From Clostridium_AD estertheticum_D (GTDB lineage Bacteria; Bacillota; Clostridia; Clostridiales; Clostridiaceae), in NCBI RefSeq assembly GCF_018861295.1, contig NZ_JAHLDM010000021.1, positions 1 through 64,000 of the forward strand: DNA of 64,000 nucleotides, in the 5' to 3' direction. Under the pieces are notes generated by a model. The model was given only the letters and a program-made list of their open reading frames with translations, did not search any database and was not told the DNA's origin. Positions 42,818-51,668 of this stretch are shown in pieces; within the stretch, counting starts at the first letter, position 1, and every line of letters starts with the position of its first letter. Made by a program: the position numbers and the translations under genes.

Positions 42818-43711
42818 ATGGAAGAAAAATATAATAATTTAAAAATTGCAGAAAGAGGCGCTCGTATAAGTATTCTTGCTTATATAGTACTCTCTGCATT
42901 AAAGCTAGGAATTGGATATTTATCTAGTTCAAAGGGTCTAACAGCAGATGGACTAAATAACACAACAGATATAGTTTCTTCACTAGCTGTATTAATTGGA
43001 TTAAAAATATCGAGAAAGCCTGCGGATGATGATCATCTTTATGGTCATTTTAGAGCGGAGACTATGGCATCACTTATTGCCTCCTTAATTATGATAGTGG
43101 TAGGTCTGAATGTTTTATATAATGCAGCCAATTCTATTATCTTCTTTAAAGCGCAGGTTCCAGACTTAAAGGCAGCTTTAGTTGGTATTGTTTGTGCTGT
43201 AGCGATATATTTTGTCTACCGATATAATAAAAAGGTTGCTATTCAGATAAATAGTTCAGGGCTTATGGCTGCTGCTAAAGATAATCTTTCAGATGCCTGG
43301 GTTGGTATAGGTACATCTGTAGGTATTATTGCTTCTCAATTTGGATTGCCTTGGGTAGATCCACTAGCTGCGGTTCTAGTTGGCATATTAATTGTAAAGA
43401 CTGGTTGGGATATTTTAAGGGAGGCAACGCTTAACTTAACAGATGGTTTCGATAAGGAACAATTAGATAATATAATTGAATGCATAAATGAGGTTTCAAG
43501 AGTTAGAAAGGTTAAGGATGTCCGGGCTCGCATTAATGGAAACAATATTTTTCTTGATATAATAGTAGTAGTTAGCGCGGATTTAAGCGTCGTTGAAGGC
43601 CACAATATCACGGAAGAGATTGAAGGAAAATTGGAAAGTGAGCTTAATATTACTGAAGCAGTGGTCCATGTAGAACCTGAAATTAAATCAAATCAAAATG
43701 GTGTAGAATAA
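42818..43711 (+). CDS. Cation diffusion facilitator, probable manganese exporter
   Basis: 297-residue CDF transporter with six helices and a C-terminal cytoplasmic domain. The transport-site residues read Asn47-xxx-Asp51 (helix 2, DGLNNTTD) and Asp155-xxx-Asp159 (helix 5, KDNLSDAW). As I recall, this N-D-D-D set is the one described for manganese exporters like streptococcal MntE, in contrast to the H/D sites of zinc CDFs. It lies 87 bases after the LigB gene with no terminator between, so the upstream manganese riboswitch should control it. TAGGAG precedes the ATG. Manganese export is the best-supported role. Confidence 0.85.
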   Translation: MEEKYNNLKIAERGARISILAYIVLSALKLGIGYLSSSKGLTADGLNNTTDIVSSLAVLIGLKISRKPADDDHLYGHFRAETMASLIASLIMIVVGLNVLYNAANSIIFFKAQVPDLKAALVGIVCAVAIYFVYRYNKKVAIQINSSGLMAAAKDNLSDAWVGIGTSVGIIASQFGLPWVDPLAAVLVGILIVKTGWDILREATLNLTDGFDKEQLDNIIECINEVSRVRKVKDVRARINGNNIFLDIIVVVSADLSVVEGHNITEEIEGKLESELNITEAVVHVEPEIKSNQNGVE

Positions 43712-43730
43712 AATCTGCACCATTTTTTTT
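43697..43730 (+). terminator. Terminator overlapping the CDF stop
   Basis: AATGGTG-T-AGA and TCT-G-CACCATT pair, with eight Ts following. The 5' arm lies in the last codons of the CDF gene. Confidence 0.8.
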
Positions 43731-43744
43731 AATTCAGAGGATAA

Positions 43745-44389
43745 TTAATGTTCCCTTTTTCTAAATCCATTAGGAGAGACACCCAGATATTTTTTGAAAG
43801 TGGTGCAAAAATGACTTTGACTATTAAATCCAGATTTAAAAGAAATCATTTCTAGTGGATAAGAAGTGTTGTCTAAGAAATCTTTTGCTCTATTAGTTCT
43901 ACATATATTTATGTACTCGCAAAATTTGAATCCAGTACTCTCTTTAAAAAGATAACACAGATAGTTGCTGCTGATATGAACATGGTTTGCAACTTTTTCT
44001 AGAGTTATCTTTTTTTCAATATTTGAGTGAATATAGCTCAAAGCATGTTTTATGATTTTATTCTCAGATATTGTTTTACCCTTATGCAAAATTTCAATGT
44101 AGCTTTTAATTATTTGTTCTCCTAAGGAAATTAAGTCATCTTTCGTATGATGAGTATCCATAAGCTTAAGATTTTGATAACATAAATCCTCCAAGGTTAT
44201 TGAGGGGTTATTGCAAAAATAGGTATATATAAAGATATTAATTGAATAGAGTAATTTTTTTAATTCATTTGTGTTATTAGATGAAGATAAAAAAACATTT
44301 ATCTTGTTTGTGTATATATTAATTGAAGTTTCTAAGTTATTATTTCCGATGTTTAAAGCAAGATCTGTGTGATTGAGTAAATTTTTCAT
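43745..44389 (-). CDS. AraC-family regulator
   Basis: 214-residue protein with an unrecognised N-terminal half and a C-terminal AraC domain (about 108-212). The two helix-turn-helices are visible as ITLEKVANHVHISSNYLCYLF and LEMISFKSGFNSQSHFCTTF. AAGGAGA precedes the ATG on the minus strand. It diverges from the HD-GYP gene; targets are unknown. Confidence 0.85.
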   Translation of the reverse strand: MKNLLNHTDLALNIGNNNLETSINIYTNKINVFLSSSNNTNELKKLLYSINIFIYTYFCNNPSITLEDLCYQNLKLMDTHHTKDDLISLGEQIIKSYIEILHKGKTISENKIIKHALSYIHSNIEKKITLEKVANHVHISSNYLCYLFKESTGFKFCEYINICRTNRAKDFLDNTSYPLEMISFKSGFNSQSHFCTTFKKYLGVSPNGFRKREH

Positions 44390-44538
44390 AATATCTCCTT
44401 AATATTTTAAAAAAACATAGTAATAATGTTAAATAAATCTAATATAAAACTATTATAATATAAATAAGAACGATAATCAATATCAATACGAAATAATGTA
44501 AAATGAATTTTAGAAAAATGCGACTTAGGAGATATGAA

Positions 44539-45183
44539 ATGCTTGGAAAATTATTATCTGAATTTAGAAATAAAGAAGTATATCATGACATAATTGAAAG
44601 CTTAGTCGCAGCTCTTGAAGCCAAAGATGCTTATACGAGTGGTCATTCACAAAGAGTTTCAAATATGGCATATAAACTTTCAAAAGGTCTAGGAATAAAG
44701 GGTGTTGAACTTCAAAATATAGATATATCAGCTCATCTGCATGATATAGGGAAGATAGGAGTTCCAGATAAAATTTTAAATAAGAATGGAAAACTATTGC
44801 CTCACGAGTGGGAATATATAAAGATGCATCCTAAAATAGGTTTTGATATTTTAAACAAATCAAAGGGATTAAAGTCTATAAGCAAAATCGTTCTCTATCA
44901 TCATGAGAGATGGGACGGTAAAGGATACCCAAAAGGACTGTCTGGAATTGATATACCGCTCGGGTCAAGAGTAATTGCAGTATGTGATTCTATTGATGCT
45001 ATGACATCTGTAAGACCTTATAGACAGGCTATGGGGTTTGAAGAGTGTATCAAAGAAATTACTATTAACTCAGGATTAATGTTTGATCCTGTGATAGTCC
45101 AATATATTGAAGAAAATATAAATGCAGTAAGAAAATTTTTAGAGCCTAAAAACACTATATTTAGACGGTGTTTATATAGATGA
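44539..45183 (+). CDS. HD-GYP domain protein, cyclic-di-nucleotide phosphodiesterase family
   Basis: 214-residue protein that is almost only an HD-GYP domain. HD residues are His68-Asp69 (HLHDIGKIG) and the GYP segment is HHERWDGKGYP (121-131). Such enzymes hydrolyse c-di-GMP or related dinucleotides. No sensory domain is attached. I chose ATG 44539, with TAGGAGA at 44526-44532; ATG 44503 has no ribosome-binding site. It precedes a flavodoxin gene. Confidence 0.85.
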   Translation: MLGKLLSEFRNKEVYHDIIESLVAALEAKDAYTSGHSQRVSNMAYKLSKGLGIKGVELQNIDISAHLHDIGKIGVPDKILNKNGKLLPHEWEYIKMHPKIGFDILNKSKGLKSISKIVLYHHERWDGKGYPKGLSGIDIPLGSRVIAVCDSIDAMTSVRPYRQAMGFEECIKEITINSGLMFDPVIVQYIEENINAVRKFLEPKNTIFRRCLYR

Positions 45184-45234
45184 AACAATAGTTATATGAA
45201 TGTACATAAAATTATATATGAGGAGGAAAAGAAT

Positions 45235-45666
45235 ATGAAAAATGTAGTAGTTATTTATTGGAGTGGAACAGGAAATACAGAGGCTATGGCTGAGGGTATT
45301 GTGGATGGTGCAAAAAAAGTTGAAGATGTTAATGTTAGATTAATTAATGTGTTTGATGCAAAAGCGGAGGATGTAATAAATGCAGATGCTGTGGCTTTGG
45401 GATGCCCATCTATGGGGGCAGAGCAACTTGAGGAAGGAGAAATGGAACCATTTATTGAATCAATTGCTAGTATCGTAACAGGTAAAAGTACAATACTATT
45501 TGGTTCTTACGGATGGGGTAGTGGAGAATGGATGGATAATTGGCAAGAAAGAATGGAAGGGTATGGTGCAAAGCTTATAGCAGATGGACTTATAATTAAT
45601 AATGATGCTGATAAGGAAGGCATTGAAAAGTGCAGGGAAATTGGTGAACTTTTAGCAAAAGGGTAA
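45235..45666 (+). CDS. Flavodoxin
   Basis: 143-residue short-chain flavodoxin. The FMN phosphate loop is WSGTGNTEAM (near residue 8), and flavin-ring loops are GCPSMGAEQLEE and GSYGWGSGEW. It carries electrons in place of ferredoxin. AGGAGG upstream supports ATG 45235; the longer reading from 45196 is not needed. It is 33 bases before a DUF3793 gene, a pairing often seen in clostridia. Confidence 0.93.
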   Translation: MKNVVVIYWSGTGNTEAMAEGIVDGAKKVEDVNVRLINVFDAKAEDVINADAVALGCPSMGAEQLEEGEMEPFIESIASIVTGKSTILFGSYGWGSGEWMDNWQERMEGYGAKLIADGLIINNDADKEGIEKCREIGELLAKG

Positions 45667-45699
45667 GAAAAATTTTAAAAAAATTAATGGAGGGTGTTT

Positions 45700-46311
45700 A
45701 TGGGATTAGAAGAGTTAAGAGGATTACTTGCTATTGTAAATGAGTATGATGATTTGGAGTATTTGTTTTCAGTAATAATACGAAATGCAGCACCAACTAT
45801 AAAAAAACATAAGACATCCTCTTTAATTAATTTTAGTAATAGTAATAGAAACTTAAACAACATATGGGAAAAATATAAAAATGAAGTGAAAGAAAAACTA
45901 GATATTGATTATTTTGAATTAAAAAAGGATACAACAAATACATTTGTATTATTTTATAATAAAGAAAAAATGAAGTTAAGTATAAAAGATAATAAAAACA
46001 TGTTATTTTTAAAAAGATTTGGATACACTGAAAATATGAATATAAAACAGTGTTTAATATTATTAGGGAAAAGATTCCGGGAAATATGTCCTCATGAGAT
46101 TGGAATATTTTTGGGATATCCGCTAGAGGATGTAGTATCTTTTGTTGACTGTCCAAATGCGAAGTGCAAGATGGTTGGGTATTGGAAGGTATATCATGAT
46201 ATTGAAAAAGCTGAAATTATCTTTAATAAATATAATGAGATAAAAGCTACTATTATAAAATTAATGATAAAAGGTATGAAACCAACTGAGTTACTAAAAC
46301 AAGCACAATAA
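45700..46311 (+). CDS. DUF3793 family protein
   Basis: 203-residue protein of a clostridial family of unknown function. The signature CPHEIGIFLGYPLEDVVSF is near residue 130, followed by CPNAKCKMVGYWKVY with two cysteines. No membrane segments. GGAGGG at 45689-45694 suits ATG 45700. Coupling to a flavodoxin suggests a redox or metal-related role, but this is inference. Confidence 0.85.
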   Translation: MGLEELRGLLAIVNEYDDLEYLFSVIIRNAAPTIKKHKTSSLINFSNSNRNLNNIWEKYKNEVKEKLDIDYFELKKDTTNTFVLFYNKEKMKLSIKDNKNMLFLKRFGYTENMNIKQCLILLGKRFREICPHEIGIFLGYPLEDVVSFVDCPNAKCKMVGYWKVYHDIEKAEIIFNKYNEIKATIIKLMIKGMKPTELLKQAQ

Positions 46312-46365
46312 ATTGGTGAATTTCGTATCCAGTAAATATATATAATGTTATAATCAAATAAACAA

Positions 46366-46398
46366 AAAAGCTGTGAAGTGTTACTTCGCAGTTTTTTT
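46366..46398 (+). terminator. Terminator after DUF3793
   Basis: AAAAGCTGTGAAGT and ACTTCGCAGTTTT pair around a GTT loop, followed by Ts. Confidence 0.85.
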
Positions 46399-46523
46399 GT
46401 TAAGGTAAAGGGTGACTTCGCTTTAAATTATTAATAAATATCAGTTTTTCATATAATAATTTGAAATTAAAATCAAATAAACCAAAAAAAACAGAATATT
46501 TCGCCAAAAGGCATAAAAATTAT

Positions 46524-46551
46524 GTGACATTTTGGAAAAAACGAGTATAAT
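46524..46551 (+). promoter_or_regulatory. Promoter of the aspartokinase operon
   Basis: GTGACA (46524-46529), 16 bases, TATAAT (46546-46551). Confidence 0.6.
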
Positions 46552-46557
46552 GAATTC

Positions 46558-46705
46558 AATACTAATTTACGATGTTAATATAGTTATAAAATAAGTTCAA
46601 GTATGTTATAAGCTGATGAACTTTTTTATAAAAGGTAATATAGGGTTGCCTTCTATAAGTTGTAATTCATAACTTTTTAAATTAAGACAGTAGGGGGTAA
46701 AAATT
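46558..46705 (+). promoter_or_regulatory. Structured 5' leader of the aspartokinase gene
   Basis: The 148-base leader can form three hairpins: AAGTTCA/TGAACTT (46593-46622), AAGGTAA/TTGCCTT (about 46632-46652) and AGTT/AACT (about 46658-46674). No T-run or conserved core of lysine, SAM or T-box leaders is present. It may be a translational control element or merely untranslated sequence. Between the terminator at 46398 and the promoter I see nothing else. Confidence 0.35.
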
Positions 46706-48019
46706 ATGCAAGTTAAAGTTTCAAAATTTGGTGGTAGTTCATTATGTGATAGTGGACAATTTCAAAAAGTAAAAGATATTGTTTTATCAGATGATATGAG
46801 GTGTTATATTGTACCTTCAGCTCCAGGTAAGAGAAGTAAAAGTGATTATAAAATTACAGATCTTTTGTATTTGTGTCATCAACATGTTGAAAAATCGCTG
46901 CCATTTGATGAATTATTCAAATTAATTGAAGAAAGATATATTAGTTTGTGTAGTGAATTAAAGCTTTCCATTAATATGTTAGAATATTTAAGGATCCTTA
47001 AGAAAAAAATAATTGATGGTGCTTCAGAAGACTATGTTGCAAGCAGGGGGGAATATTTAAATGCATTAATGCTTGCTGAGTATTTGGGGTATGAGTTTGT
47101 TGATGCTGCTGAGCTTATTGTTTTTACAAAAGATGGACGATTAGATGAAAAAGCAACATACGCTGCTATAGATATTAGATTATCAAAAGTTAAGAAAGCG
47201 GTAATTCCGGGATTTTATGGCGCGTCTAGTGATGGAAAGATAAGAACCTTTTCAAGAGGTGGTTCTGACATTACTGGGGCAATAATTGCTAAAGGGGTAG
47301 GGGCAGTAGTTTATGAAAATTGGACTGATGTGTCAGGTTTCTTAATGGCAGATCCAAGCATTGTTAATAACCCTAAACCTATTAAAGAGGTAACATATAA
47401 AGAACTTAGGGAATTATCATATATGGGGGCACATGTTTTTCATGAAGAAGCAGTTTTCCCTGTTAAGAATGAGGGGATTCCAATAAATATAAAAAATACT
47501 AATAAGCCAGAAGAAAAGGGAACCTTTATTTTAAATGATAAAATAGAAGTAAAATCCGGTAATATTACAGGTATAGCAGGAAAAAAAGATTTTACAGTAA
47601 TTGCTATAGAAAAGACGCTTATGGATAAAGATATAGGATATTGTAGAAGGGTTCTTACAGTTCTTGAAAGTAATTGTGTAGCATTTGAGCATATGCCATC
47701 AGGGATAGATTCCATTTCACTAGTAATTGATGATTCTGAACTAGAAAATAAAATTGATAAAATATTAGAAGAAATTGAAAAACAGTGTAATCCAGATTCA
47801 ATAATAGTACATCCTAATATGGCATTGATAGCAGTTGTTGGAGAAGGAATGATAAAAACTAGGGGTATATCTGCCAGAGTATTTAGTTCATTAGAAAAGG
47901 ATAATATAAATATTAGAATGATAAATCAAGGGTCCAGTGAGATGAGCATAATTGTTGGTGTAGAAAACGAAGATTTCGAAAGTGCAATAAAGGCAGTGTA
48001 TAAGGCATTCGAAAATTAA
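46706..48019 (+). CDS. Aspartokinase
   Basis: Aspartate kinase of 437 residues, first step of the aspartate-family amino acids. The catalytic lysine segment is KFGGSSL near residue 7, with SRGEYLNA and SRGGSDITGA further on, and two C-terminal ACT domains (about 300-435) for feedback inhibition. The insert after the nucleotide loop (APGKRSKSDYKITDLL) is typical of clostridial monofunctional kinases. It lies 40 bases before homoserine dehydrogenase, so flux toward homoserine (threonine and methionine) is likely. GGGGG precedes the ATG. Confidence 0.93.
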   Translation: MQVKVSKFGGSSLCDSGQFQKVKDIVLSDDMRCYIVPSAPGKRSKSDYKITDLLYLCHQHVEKSLPFDELFKLIEERYISLCSELKLSINMLEYLRILKKKIIDGASEDYVASRGEYLNALMLAEYLGYEFVDAAELIVFTKDGRLDEKATYAAIDIRLSKVKKAVIPGFYGASSDGKIRTFSRGGSDITGAIIAKGVGAVVYENWTDVSGFLMADPSIVNNPKPIKEVTYKELRELSYMGAHVFHEEAVFPVKNEGIPINIKNTNKPEEKGTFILNDKIEVKSGNITGIAGKKDFTVIAIEKTLMDKDIGYCRRVLTVLESNCVAFEHMPSGIDSISLVIDDSELENKIDKILEEIEKQCNPDSIIVHPNMALIAVVGEGMIKTRGISARVFSSLEKDNINIRMINQGSSEMSIIVGVENEDFESAIKAVYKAFEN

Positions 48020-48059
48020 AGCATTGAATAAGGAAGTTATATTTAAGGAGGAAATTAAT

Positions 48060-49349
48060 ATGGAAAAGGTAAAGATAGCAATTTTAGGTTTTGGAAATGT
48101 TGGAACAGGCGTGTGGAAGATATTACAAGAAAATCGGAAAGAAATAATGAAACGGTCAAATTATGATATAGAGGTAGCTAAAATATTAGTCAGTGACATA
48201 AGTAAGAAGAGAGAAATTGAATTGCCTAAGGGTGTATTAACAAATAATATTGATGATATTATTAATGATGATAGTATAAAAATTGTAGTTGAACTTATTG
48301 GTGGACGTGGCCAGGCTAAGGAATATATGATAAGAGCTATGAAAGCTAAAAAACATATTGTAACTGCAAATAAATTAGTTGTTGCAAATTGGGGCGAAGA
48401 GTTATTTAAAATAGCAGAAGAAGAAAATGTTCTGTTTTATTATGAAGCAAGTGTGGCTGGTGGAATACCAATAATACGAGAAATTAATGAGAGTCTTACA
48501 GCTAACAGAATTGAGCAGATAATTGGAATTATAAATGGAACAACTAATTATATATTAAGTAAAATGACAAACGATGGAATTAGTTTTGATGAGGCATTAA
48601 AAGAGGCTCAAGATAAGGGGTACGCAGAGGCTGATCCAACATCTGATGTTGATGGCTTTGACGCTGTATATAAGCTTGCTATAATGGCTTCGCTAGCATT
48701 TGGAACTAAGGTTGATCATGATTGTATTTATAGGGAAGGTATAAGGAATATAAGCGCTGTAGATATAGAATATGCGCAAAAGTTCGGTTATACAATAAAA
48801 CTTTTAGCAATAGCTAAGGAAGAAAATAATAAGTTAGAGCTTAGAGTACATCCAACGTTAATACCATCAAACCACCCAATGGCAAATGTAAATGATGCGT
48901 TTAATGCGATCTTAATAAAAGGAAATGCAGTTGGAGAACTAATGTTATACGGAAAAGGAGCAGGAGATTTGCCAACTGGTAGTGCAGTTGTAGGTGATAT
49001 AATATCTATACTTCGAAATAATGTAAAGCCTTCTGATTTAAAGGCTATTAGTGGTGAGGAAGATTTTAAAGAAGTTAAAAACTCGGATGAAAACGAATCA
49101 GAATTTTATATAAGGCTTAATGTTAAAGATAGGGCCGGAGTTTTAGGAGATACGGCGAAAATATTTGGGAAAAATAATGTTAGCATCACATCCCTTACTC
49201 AAGATGTAGTTCATAAAGAGTATGTATTACTAGCATTTATTACACATAAAAGTTCAGAAAGAAATATAAGAGAGTCACTTAAGAAAATAAAAAAACTAGA
49301 ATATGTTAATGAAATAGAAAGCATAATAAGAATAGAATCATTTAATTAA
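48060..49349 (+). CDS. hom: Homoserine dehydrogenase
   Basis: NAD(P)-dependent enzyme of 429 residues converting aspartate semialdehyde to homoserine. The Rossmann turn is ILGFGNVGTGV near residue 6, the substrate region GIINGTTNYIL and DVDGFDAVYKLAI, and a C-terminal ACT domain starts near residue 350 (YIRLNVKDRAGVLGD). ATG 48060 has AAGGAGG at 48045-48051; the earlier frame start (48024) has none. Co-transcribed with aspartokinase. Confidence 0.94.
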   Translation: MEKVKIAILGFGNVGTGVWKILQENRKEIMKRSNYDIEVAKILVSDISKKREIELPKGVLTNNIDDIINDDSIKIVVELIGGRGQAKEYMIRAMKAKKHIVTANKLVVANWGEELFKIAEEENVLFYYEASVAGGIPIIREINESLTANRIEQIIGIINGTTNYILSKMTNDGISFDEALKEAQDKGYAEADPTSDVDGFDAVYKLAIMASLAFGTKVDHDCIYREGIRNISAVDIEYAQKFGYTIKLLAIAKEENNKLELRVHPTLIPSNHPMANVNDAFNAILIKGNAVGELMLYGKGAGDLPTGSAVVGDIISILRNNVKPSDLKAISGEEDFKEVKNSDENESEFYIRLNVKDRAGVLGDTAKIFGKNNVSITSLTQDVVHKEYVLLAFITHKSSERNIRESLKKIKKLEYVNEIESIIRIESFN

Positions 49350-49364
49350 TATTATAAGATGGAC

Positions 49365-49397
49365 AAAACAACTAACAATTTGTTAGTTGTTTTTGTA
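49365..49397. terminator. Terminator after hom
   Basis: AAAACAACTAACA (49365-49377) perfectly pairs with TGTTAGTTGTTTT, three-base loop. It lies only 18 bases before the next start codon. Confidence 0.85.
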
Positions 49398-49414
49398 AAA
49401 AGGAGTATAAATAA

Positions 49415-50581
49415 ATGAAAGATCAAATTATTAAGCAAGTTAATAGTATAAAAGAAAAACTATGGGAAATAAATGATTTCATTTATTATAATCCAGAACT
49501 AGGGAATGAAGAATTTAAGGCTACTAACAAATTAACAGCTTTATTATCAGAATATTCTTTTAAAATCGAAACTGGAATAGCAAAAAGGAAAACTGCATTT
49601 AAAGCAGTATATGACAGTAATAAAAAAGGTCCGACTATTGCTTTTTTATGTGAATATGATGCACTGCCAGAAATAGGGCATGGTTGTGGCCACGATATGA
49701 TTGGCACAATTAGTATTGGTGCGGCGATAGGTTTAAGTAAGGTATTAGAGGCAGTAGGTGGGAAAATAGAGGTTTATGGAACTCCTGCTGAGGAAACAAA
49801 TGGTGCGAAAAGTGATATGGCAAATCAAGGAATATTTGACAGCGTTGATGTTGCTATGATAATGCATCCATATGGTAAAACATGTAAAAGTGGACCGTCA
49901 CTCGCAATGGAAGCACTACAGTTTGAATTTACTGGGAAGTCTAGCCATGCATCAAGTTCGCCTGAACAAGGAATTAATGCTTTGGATGCCGTTATATTAA
50001 TGTTTAATGGCGTAAATGCTATAAGGCAACATGTAACGTCTGATGTACGGATCCATGGAATTATAAGTGAAGGGGGCGTCGCTGCAAACATAGTACCATG
50101 TAGAGCAGTTGCAAAATTTTATGTAAGGGCTCTTAAGAAAAGTTACTTGAGGGAAGTAATTAAAAAGGTGAAAAATATTGCGAGTGGAGCAGCGCTTATG
50201 ACTGGGGCAACTCTTGAAGTTAGTTTATATGAATCGCCATTTGATGATATGAACACAAATGAAAATCTGTCTGAGACATTTAATGATAATTTGAGAAGTC
50301 TTGGTATAACAGATATTAACCCCCCAGAGAATATTGGATCTTTAGATATGGGGAATGTAAGCTATATTGTTCCGTCAATTCATCCGCTACTTGGAATAGG
50401 TAATCCAAACTTAAGTTTACATACAAAGGAAATGGCTAAAGCAACAATAACAAATCAGGCACATAATGCTTTAATTATAGGGGCTACAGCGCTAGCCCTA
50501 ACAGGATATGATGTTATTACGAATAGGGATTTGCTTTCTAAGATAAAAGAAGAGTTTATTCAGAGTACAACCGATCTATAA
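49415..50581 (+). CDS. M20-family metallo-amidohydrolase
   Basis: 388-residue peptidase M20D/AbgB-like amidohydrolase. Metal-site segments are CEYDALPEIGHGCGHD near residue 78 and GTPAEETNG near residue 128, with the dimerisation domain containing GKSSHASSSPEQGINALDA. Such enzymes cleave N-acyl amino acids or aminobenzoyl-glutamate; the substrate is unknown. AAAGGAG precedes the ATG. Confidence 0.88.
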   Translation: MKDQIIKQVNSIKEKLWEINDFIYYNPELGNEEFKATNKLTALLSEYSFKIETGIAKRKTAFKAVYDSNKKGPTIAFLCEYDALPEIGHGCGHDMIGTISIGAAIGLSKVLEAVGGKIEVYGTPAEETNGAKSDMANQGIFDSVDVAMIMHPYGKTCKSGPSLAMEALQFEFTGKSSHASSSPEQGINALDAVILMFNGVNAIRQHVTSDVRIHGIISEGGVAANIVPCRAVAKFYVRALKKSYLREVIKKVKNIASGAALMTGATLEVSLYESPFDDMNTNENLSETFNDNLRSLGITDINPPENIGSLDMGNVSYIVPSIHPLLGIGNPNLSLHTKEMAKATITNQAHNALIIGATALALTGYDVITNRDLLSKIKEEFIQSTTDL

Positions 50582-50672
50582 ATTTTTAACGACGAGTTTT
50601 TCCTTGAATTATGATATAATCTTAATTATTAGATATAAATAAAAATCGAATAAATTATGCAGGTGATAATAT

Positions 50673-51518
50673 ATGAAATATAAATTAATGTGTATTGATA
50701 TGGATGGGACACTTTTAAACAGTAAACGAGTAGTAAGTGACATTAATAAAAACGCTATTAAAAAAGCACATGATTTAGGTGTGCAAATTGTTATTGCTAC
50801 TGGAAGAGTTTACAGTAATGCAGCTTTTTATTCAAATTTAATAGGCGTAAAGTCACCAGTAATAGCATCAAATGGGGCTATTATAAAAGAAAAGTTAACA
50901 GACAAAATTATTTATAAAAATGAATTAGGTATTGAAAATTTGGCTAAAATTATAGAGGTTTGTCATAAACATAAATTAAAGTTAAATTTAAACACGCATA
51001 ACAGTATAATTAGCGCAAGTAGACTTATATATGTTATTACAAAATATATATTTCTTAAATCTATGATGAATTCTGAAAATGGAAAGTTAAACATAAGATA
51101 CGTATCAAAACATAATTTACTTAAAACAATAAAAGAAAATAGTAAGGATATAATTAAATGTGAAATATTAGATACAAGCCCACGTAGGTTAGAAATAGCA
51201 AAAGAAGATTTTAAGAAAATAGTTGATTTAGAGATTGTAAGTTCAAGTAAAAATAATATTGAGATTACTTCAAAAAGTGTATCAAAAGGACAAGCAGTTA
51301 AGGAACTTGCAAAGTATTATAATTTAGAAGTAGAAGAAATAATAACTATAGGTGATAGCCAAAATGATTTATCAATGATAGAATACGCAGGTCTTGGTAT
51401 AGCAATGGGAAATGGAACAGAACTTGTAAAGAGCAAAGCGGATTATATTACGGATACCAATGACAATGATGGAGTAGCTAAAGCTATAAACAAATTTATA
51501 CTTAATAATTCAAATTGA
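50673..51518 (+). CDS. Cof-type HAD-superfamily phosphatase 2
   Basis: 281-residue HAD phosphatase, paralogue of the protein at 31 kb. Motif I CIDMDGTLLNS, motif II ATGR, motif III lysine in SKGQAVKEL, motif IV GDSQNDLSMIEYAG. Substrate unknown. It stands between the amidohydrolase and the levR regulator and has its own terminator. Confidence 0.88.
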   Translation: MKYKLMCIDMDGTLLNSKRVVSDINKNAIKKAHDLGVQIVIATGRVYSNAAFYSNLIGVKSPVIASNGAIIKEKLTDKIIYKNELGIENLAKIIEVCHKHKLKLNLNTHNSIISASRLIYVITKYIFLKSMMNSENGKLNIRYVSKHNLLKTIKENSKDIIKCEILDTSPRRLEIAKEDFKKIVDLEIVSSSKNNIEITSKSVSKGQAVKELAKYYNLEVEEIITIGDSQNDLSMIEYAGLGIAMGNGTELVKSKADYITDTNDNDGVAKAINKFILNNSN

Positions 51519-51520
51519 CA

Positions 51521-51567
51521 CTTTTTAGCATTGAAATTAAAAAATTGATGCTAAGAAGCTTTTTTTT
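51521..51567 (+). terminator. Terminator after the second HAD gene
   Basis: CTTTTTAGCAT and ATGCTAAGAAG form an 11-pair stem with one wobble, followed by CTTTTTTTTT. Confidence 0.8.
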
Positions 51568-51613
51568 ACACTTAAAACTTGAATATATATTTCAATACAG
51601 TTTATAATAAAGA

Positions 51614-51651
51614 AAGTGTATTAAATGTATTAAGTGTATTAAGTATATTAA
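51614..51651. repeat. Four tandem AAGTGTATT-type repeats before levR
   Basis: AAGTGTATT, AAATGTATT, AAGTGTATT and AAGTATATT follow one another with a 9-base period, then AA. They lie 18-55 bases before the levR start. The same string AAGTGTAT is half of the upstream activator-like repeats at the PTS promoter (54474-54550), so this is probably a binding site of LevR itself. Confidence 0.6.
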
Positions 51652-51668
51652 TTTTTGGGAGTGATAAT

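Noticed and set aside
46558..46705. Lysine riboswitch or T-box for aspartokinase
   Set aside because: Conserved core sequences of both classes and a terminator are absent.
51579..51668. N-terminal extension of LevR
   Set aside because: No ribosome-binding site, composed of the tandem AAGTGTATT repeats, and the protein from TTG 51669 already has the normal family length.
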